Shown: piece by piece, positions 57,988 to 64,000 of the stretch
Layout of the letters: each line of letters opens with the position of its first letter
How positions within the stretch are numbered: the first letter of the stretch is position 1
Origin: Brachypodium distachyon
Taxonomy: Eukaryota; Streptophyta; Magnoliopsida; Poales; Poaceae
DNA: 64,000 bases
Assembly: GCF_000005505.3 (NCBI RefSeq)
Contig: NC_016131.3
Coordinates: forward strand, 48,841,355-48,905,354
Reading direction: 5' to 3'
The notes under the pieces: generated by a model
What the model was told of the DNA's origin: nothing
The model's database searches: none
The model's input: the letters and a program-made list of their open reading frames with translations, nothing else
Position numbers and translations under genes: made by a program

Positions 57988-60953
57988 ATGGCGGCTCTGG
58001 TCACGTCCCAGCTCGCCGCCACGTGTGCCGGCATGCCGCCGCCGCCGTCGTCCGTGCTCCGGCGCGGCCACCATGGCAAGATCGTCGGCATGAGGACCAC
58101 CGCCCGCGCGACGGCGCCTGCGCGGAGGACCACGACGACGCCGCAGCGCGGGGGCCGGATCATCAGGCGCGCCTCCGCCGTGGTGCGCGCCGGCGCCGGC
58201 GCCACGGGCGCTGGCATGAACATCGTCTTCGTCGGCGCCGAGATGGCGCCCTGGAGCAAGACCGGCGGCCTCGGCGACGTCCTCGGCGGCCTCCCGCCCG
58301 CCATGGCCGTAATTAAGCATCCACCAATATTGATAAATCACCGTCTTCTTCTTCTTCTTCTTCTTCTTCTTCTTCTTGCCGGCCGACATTGATGACAAAC
58401 TTGTGTTGTGCTCTTCAGGCGAACGGGCACCGGGTCATGGTCATCTCCCCGCGCTACGACCAGTACAAGGACGCCTGGGACACCAGCGTCGTCGCCGAGG
58501 TACATTGACATTTACAAAGCCCATTGTGGTTGTGCACGCTTGTAATCCATCGGTCAGTTCTGAATATCTTTGATCTTGGCAGATCAAGGTCGGGGACAGC
58601 TACGAGATGGTGAGGTTCTTCCACTGCTACAAGCGCGGCGTCGACCGCGTCTTCGTCGACCACCCATGGTTCCTCGAGAAGGTTAGTGATCATCGAGCTC
58701 TGCCTCCGTCATCAATCCATACTGAACATGATCATGACGAGTCAAGTTTTTGTGTCCTGCTGTGCTGGGTTGGTTTCAGGTTTGGGGCAAGACCGGCGAG
58801 AAGATCTACGGGCCCGACACGGGCACGGATTACAAGGACAACCAGCTCCGCTTCAGCCTTCTTTGCCAGGTCACTTTCTTGAATCACTCACTTGAATTAA
58901 TGGAGTGGGTTACTGACTGATGAGCTTTTGTCCGGATCCCTGAGCTGGTTCTTGGATGATCATGCAGGCAGCGCTGGAAGTACCCAGGATCCTCAGCCTC
59001 GACAACAACCCGTTCTACTCAGGACCCTACGGTAAGGACTGACCAGCACACCTAGTAGTACAAGCTGGAGTAAGCTAGACTGCTAGATAGTGATCTGAAA
59101 AACGCATTGTTTTCTTGGAACTATTACCGTATTCATCACACAGTATCATATGTCAGACTGAAAGATTCTAAATCTGGTTTGCTGAGTGCATGTACGTGTG
59201 ATGCAGGGGAAGACGTGGTGTTCGTGTGCAACGACTGGCACACAGGCCCGCTCGCCTGCTACCTCAAGAACAGCTACCAGTCCAACGGCATCTACAGAAC
59301 CGCAAAGGTAAATTCACGCTGCTAATTACATAATTCTGAAGCTGTTCTTTCGGCATCATATCTTGTTCTTCAGGTTGCATATATAGCATATGTAATGTAG
59401 GTTCTTCTGCTGCTATAATCTGGGGTGCTCTGTAGGTTGCTTTCTGCATCCACAACATCTCGTACCAGGGCCGCTTCTCCTTAGACGACTTCTCGCTGCT
59501 GAACCTTCCCGCTCGGTTCAAGTCGTCCTTCGACTTCATCGACGGGTACGACAAGCCGGTGGAAGGGCCCAAGATCAACTGGATGAAGGGCGGGATCCTG
59601 GAGGCCGACAGGGTGCTGACGGTGAGCCCGTACTACGCGGAGGAGCTCATTTCCGGGATCGCCAGGGGCTGTGAGCTGGACAACATCATGCGGCTTACGG
59701 GGATCACCGGCATCGTCAACGGCATGGACGTCAGCGAGTGGGATCCCACCAAGGACAAGTTCATCGCGGTCAAATATGACGCCTCCACCGTGAGCACCAT
59801 TGGTTTTGCACCTTCTTCTTCGTCTCCGGTGGCCGGTTGGTTTGGTCTGACGAGGTGAGTTAAGTGCAGGCGGTGGAGGGGAAGGCGCTGAACAAGGAGG
59901 CGCTGCAGGCCGAGGTGGGGCTGCCGGTGGACCGGAAGGTGCCGCTGGTGGCGTTCATCGGCAGGCTGGAGGAGCAGAAGGGACCCGACGTCATCGCCGC
60001 CGCCATCCCTGAGATCTTGGACGAAGACGTCCAGATCGTCCTCCTGGTACGCATGCCATTGCATCACCATAGAGATCAACGGCATCTCAAATCCTTATCA
60101 TTGTGGATCGATGATGATGGGATATATATATGGATGCAGGGCACCGGGAAGAAGAAGTTCGAGCGGCTGTTCAAGAGCTTGGAGGAGAGGTTCCCGGAGA
60201 AGGTGCGTGCCGTGGTGAAGTTCAACGCGCCGCTGGCGCACTACATCATGGCCGGCGCCGACCTGCTCGCCGTCACCAGCCGCTTCGAGCCCTGCGGCCT
60301 CATCCAGCTCCAAGGGATGCGCTACGGCACGGTATATATAAATGTCTCCTTCATTCTCACCAAATTAAGCCGTCATCTTATCTTCTCAAGACGATTACCA
60401 TGAATTCTGATTCCAGCCCTGCGCGTGCGCTTCCACCGGCGGTCTTGTGGACACGATCGTCGAGGGCGAGACTGGGTTCCACATGGGCCGCCTCAGCGTC
60501 GACGTACGTCCATCGACCTCTTGTCTGAATTCATCTCATCCGATCATTGCAAGCTTGATTATATATGACTGTCGATTGATCGACTCATTTCTGTTGCTTG
60601 GTCACGTACCACGTACAGTGCAACGTGGTGGAGCCGGAGGACGTGAAGAAGGTGGCGACCACCCTGAAGCGCGCCGTCAAGGTCGTCGGCACGCCGGCGC
60701 ACCAGGAGATGGTCAGGAACTGCATGGCCCAGGACCTCTCCTGGAAGGTATGTACACCGAATAAAACTCGACTCTTCTGCCTCCATTTGAAAAAGGGAAG
60801 AAGAGACAACGGTGGTTTGAGCAATGATGAATGCAGGGGCCTGCCAAGAACTGGGAGGAGGTGCTGCTGGGGCTGGGGGTCGCCGGGAGCGAGCCGGGGA
60901 TCGTCGGCGAGGAGATCGCGCCGCTCGCCAAGGAGAACGTCGCCGCTCCCTGA
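57988..60953 (+). CDS. GBSSI: Granule-bound starch synthase I (Waxy)
   Basis: Elongates amylose from ADP-glucose inside starch granules of the amyloplast; glycosyltransferase family 5. Coding exons are 57988-58308, 58419-58499, 58583-58681, 58780-58869, 58968-59031, 59207-59307, 59436-59789, 59870-60046, 60140-60331, 60417-60503, 60619-60747 and 60837-60953. They sum to 1812 bases, 603 residues, with every junction GT-AG and in frame. Residues 1 to about 70 are an Arg/Thr/Ala-rich transit peptide. The ADP-glucose site KTGGLGDV is at 91-98; the second glycine loop STGGLVD is encoded by exon 60417-60503. [40 protein letters not shown] and [20 protein letters not shown] are typical. The protein ends KENVAAP as in cereal Waxy proteins. 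No disabling change is visible, so a functional allele is likely. Confidence 0.97.
58344..58378 (+). repeat. TTC/CTT microsatellite in a GBSSI intron
   Basis: About eleven uninterrupted CTT units in the first intron after the start codon, 40 bases before the acceptor CTCTTCAG at 58418. It adds to the pyrimidine-rich run before the splice site. Confidence 0.95.
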
Positions 60954-62005
60954 AGAGACTCTCCATCCAGCTGCAGAATTCAGCATCAAGTGCGTGCAGG
61001 AAACAATGGAACATCCAGGATATTCGGGGTTTAGTATATGGGCAGAAAGAGGTAGTCGCTTGTTGTAGTACTGATATATATAGCCAGCCAGTGTAGGCTA
61101 ATCAATAAGTTTGAGATTGTGCTTGCGAGTGTGTGTATTAAAGTGTTGAAACCGTGCTTTGCATTTCGATGTGGTATATTGGAAATAAGCAAATGATCTA
61201 CTATTATGAATTGTAGCTATTTGTTAATCTCTATGTGTTTGGTTTGCGATTAACTTCTTTTCTTTGGTCCAACGGGGATAGGATAGTGGCTCAACTGTTG
61301 GTATATATTCATGGTTGCTCAATTAACACATATTACTCACATACTACTCCCTATTTTTAATAAATCATGAAAAATTATATTTTGAATGTTGTATATGTAT
61401 TTAATGTGGACGCCACAAGTAGTTGGTCAAACCTTAAAAAAATACTAGTAGCAGTACTACTAAAACAGCAAATATTTTGAATCTTGTAAATGCATTTTTG
61501 GCGGTCGACTGCAAAATACAGCGCGGAGCGTCCTCTTTCATATGGTGACTCTTGATATGCCATGTCGTACAATCAACAAAAGATAATTGCAGAGGGGATC
61601 CCCCTCAAAACAGTAGCCGATATAATAATCAGCAAAAGTCTCAGCAATGCACGAAATAGATCAACAGTACAGAACTTCTGAACAAGACAGAAATCTTATT
61701 CAGATAAACTGTTCCTCAACATGCGAGAAAGACCCCAAAACGTGACATTAAAGACCACCCATCATAGGTTGCACAAAAAAACAAAATCAACGTAACCACC
61801 AGAGACACGTTCTTATTACAGCAGCATAAGTTTGGAGCACAAAGAGTTGCTGTAAGCGCACATCTGTTATGACAATCTCCTTGCTATTGTTATTGGCTTG
61901 GTAACTACAGTGTGAAACAAAGGAAAATGGGAACACCTGGTTCTGATATGCTGCTTCCTGTCGGCCCATCGGTGTTTGCCCACAGTTCTGATATGCAGAG
62001 TTCCA
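60954..62005. other. Convergent 3' ends of GBSSI and the minus-strand gene
   Basis: GBSSI 3' untranslated sequence (AATCAATAAG near 61100 may serve as polyadenylation signal) and, from the right, the 3' untranslated region of the minus-strand gene. A partial Stowaway-like start (TACTCCCTATTTTTAATAAA near 61344) lacks a matching right end. No coding sequence seen. Confidence 0.55.
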
Positions 62006-63831
62006 TCATGCCCTTAGCTCAACATAAGACCCTGAGATTCCAGAGGTGCCAATCAGGGTGATCTGCAAGAACAATGATTACATCATCGTGAGTATGGATG
62101 GAGTACTGAATAAAGATCAGTACACAACTACACATTAATTTCATATCAGGCAACAACAAGAGCAAACACCAACATGAGAATACATGTTATGAACATGAGC
62201 GTGAAGACATGAATCCACACAGGAAATGTAATCGAGCAGCATTTGCTACATGAGAAGAAAACAGTAACACTGGATAAAAGCATTTACCCAGAATAAGTGG
62301 ATAGGTAACTTTTAACAACCACACATATAGTTCTTACTGAGCTGCTAGTACTGTCCAGTTCCTAAGGGTGTGGGAACACTAGAAAACTAGTTACAAATTT
62401 TGAAACTACTATAAGCCAACATGAACCAATATAAATGGGCCAACTCACCTATTAGACATCTAGAGTAATTCGAAAATGTCTAGTAGTCTGAGAAAATAAA
62501 ATGATAGGCAGGGTTTGCAGTAAGTGGTGTGTTGGTGGTAACCAAACAGATGAATTTCTTTTTGTTAACTCATAAAAACAAGAGGTAAGCGTTCTTAGTT
62601 GTTGCGGTTTGACATGTGCTCAGGGTTATCTGTCACCGTCAATACTTATTTGGAAGCACAAGCGAGCAACAAGTTAAACAGCATTTCCTACAAGTTCTCC
62701 ATGCTGTGTGTATAGCTACCAGTAGCACAGCCCACATAACACTTGGTAAAAGAACACGCACAGCCAGTTAGTAAATTGTAGCTATGTGTAATTTCTTTGC
62801 TTTACGAATCAAATGAAAGGCAAGTACACAAGATGGTAGTTATAACTGAATCTATGGGTCTGTTAGTCTTTCCTGGTATACACTAACAATAAAACACGGT
62901 CATATACAACCTACTCAAGTGAGTGGCCACAAGATGGAAGATGTTATTTGATGTTTTCTGTGATACACAAATAGCGGAATAAAATGGTAATCTCGCACAA
63001 ACTGGAAATGTGACAGCAGATATAGCATACACTAAGTAAGCTGAAAAACAGCATGAGGAAACTGTATATGTAAAAGCAAACTTCATACTAAATGTAGTTA
63101 CAAGAAGACCCATGAGCCCCAATGGCCCACAAACCATGGATGTGTCAAACATGAGTTCTACAATGGAAGCTGGCATAGAAGTAAGCTGTACTGCAGGGAG
63201 TAGTAGATTCGAGACAAACATACCTTTCCCCACTCGGACCCTATGCCACTGCATCTCATTTTCAGGTGAATCATTTTTGTCCCCAACTCACTCTCCACCT
63301 TTTTACGTAGATAATGCTCTTCAGGGCCAAATGATTCCAGATATGCCATATATCTATTATATGCGGATTTAACAGCATCTTCTACATAACTAGGCAAGGG
63401 ACCAACATTCTGCAAGAATCAGACTTGGTAAGACAGATACAAGTAAAAGGAGAAAAATGAGCCCCAACTCTGCAGAGACCAGAGAGCAATGAATCAACGA
63501 GAGTATAGAGACGATTAAGTACTGACCTCACCCGTTAGACCGCAAAGATCATCAAGAGCCAATCTTAGGGTAACTAAAACTCCACCAAATTCTTCACATG
63601 CCTCAGCTGCACGAAATACATTTTCCAAAGCCTCTTGACCAGCCTTATCATCAGTAGCTTTAGATACTGCTTTTTTTGCTTCATTGACAAGAGAACCTGG
63701 AAGTTCATTCCAGCTAGCAGCCATCAAATCCTTCAACGCGGACTCAATTTCTGGGTCAGATATTGCAGGCAGATGCTTTTCATTTGAACTGAATGGGCGC
63801 CTAAAGTTCCATGAGGATGAGGTGTTGCCAT
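62006..63831 (-). CDS. Conserved plant protein of unknown function, 3' part
   Basis: Three 3' exons of a gene continuing beyond the right edge: 63831-63527 (entered with two bases of a split codon), 63409-63224 and 62062-62006, joined by GT-AG introns with frame kept. About 182 residues are visible. The first exon has the helical, acidic ISDPEIESALKDLMAASW and LENVFRAAEACEEFGG. The second has LPSYVEDAVKSAYNRYMAYL and LGTKMIHLKMRCSG. The last, only 18 codons plus stop, encodes ITLIGTSGISGSYVELRA. I do not recognise the family, but the orderly exon structure and low-gap amino acid pattern mark it as real. The upstream FRRPFSS could belong to an organelle presequence, which the visible part cannot settle. 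The introns of 1161 and 117 bases show nothing else. Confidence 0.82.
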
Positions 63832-64000
63832 CTGAGTTTATAAGATGCAAAAGTTAATCAATAATGGTCATATCCATAGATAAGGTATGAGTTTGAACTA
63901 TACAATATAAAGACAGGCACTATCTGGGTTTATTTGTTATGAAGTGAACTACTAGCATCTTAACATGTTTACTAGACAGCGATCCTTAATTGATAAATAA

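Noticed and set aside
61343..61470. Stowaway element starting TACTCCCTATTTT
   Set aside because: Only a weak left terminus; no right terminus or target duplication was found.
1..64000. tRNA, rRNA, CRISPR array or known plant microRNA sequences
   Set aside because: I looked for tRNA T-loop motifs and for remembered mature sequences of common families such as miR156, miR159, miR164, miR166, miR169, miR172, miR396 and miR399, and saw none. This visual scan could miss divergent cases.

Overview
This is nuclear DNA of a monocot grass, most likely a compact-genome pooid. The genes have GC-rich first exons with grass-type third-position GC bias and GT-AG introns. The intergenic DNA is AT-rich and crowded with short palindromic tetranucleotides (TAGC, GATC, TGCA). 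The window ends with a Waxy gene (granule-bound starch synthase I). From memory, rice chromosome 6 also carries Waxy near arginine decarboxylase, a NAC gene and Mg-protoporphyrin methyltransferase, so the window probably belongs to that syntenic block. A Brachypodium-like species is my guess; the sequence alone does not fix it.

Layout. 2-4481 (+): BODYGUARD-type alpha/beta hydrolase, three exons, 5' end outside the window. 5033-11084 (-): a 6.05 kb Copia LTR retrotransposon, degenerate, with both LTRs, tRNA-Met primer site, polypurine tract and decayed gag-pol. 12465-13448 (+): Mg-protoporphyrin IX methyltransferase. 13852-14388 (+): small probable plastid protein of unknown function. 15472-16836 (+): single-exon seven-transmembrane GPR107/CAND-type protein. 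16837-28310: long non-coding stretch. 28546-31057 (+): three-exon NAC factor of the secondary-wall (NST/VND) type. 34302-34565 (+): possible 87-residue orphan. 35805-41690: diverged tandem duplication of non-coding DNA, with a 945 bp hAT-type element inside the first unit. 44026-46158 (+): intronless arginine decarboxylase with a long ATG-free leader. 46159-53121: non-coding with Stowaway remnants. 53122-55067 (-): two-exon GPI-anchored family 17 beta-1,3-glucanase. 57988-60953 (+): granule-bound starch synthase I, twelve coding exons after a non-coding first exon. 62006-63831 (-): last three exons of a conserved plant gene I cannot name.

The genes are independent housekeeping or developmental loci rather than a cluster. 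Functions covered are cuticle formation, chlorophyll synthesis, putative G-protein or Golgi membrane signalling, cell-wall regulation and remodelling, polyamine synthesis and amylose synthesis. I found no tRNA, rRNA, CRISPR array or new multi-gene system. The most informative unexplained structures are the tandem non-coding duplication between the NAC and ADC genes, the gene-5'-end-like sequence inside the Copia LTRs, and the 4.5 kb T-rich region downstream of the CAND gene. Exon boundaries were placed by reading frames, splice consensus and remembered family sequences; no transcript evidence was available.
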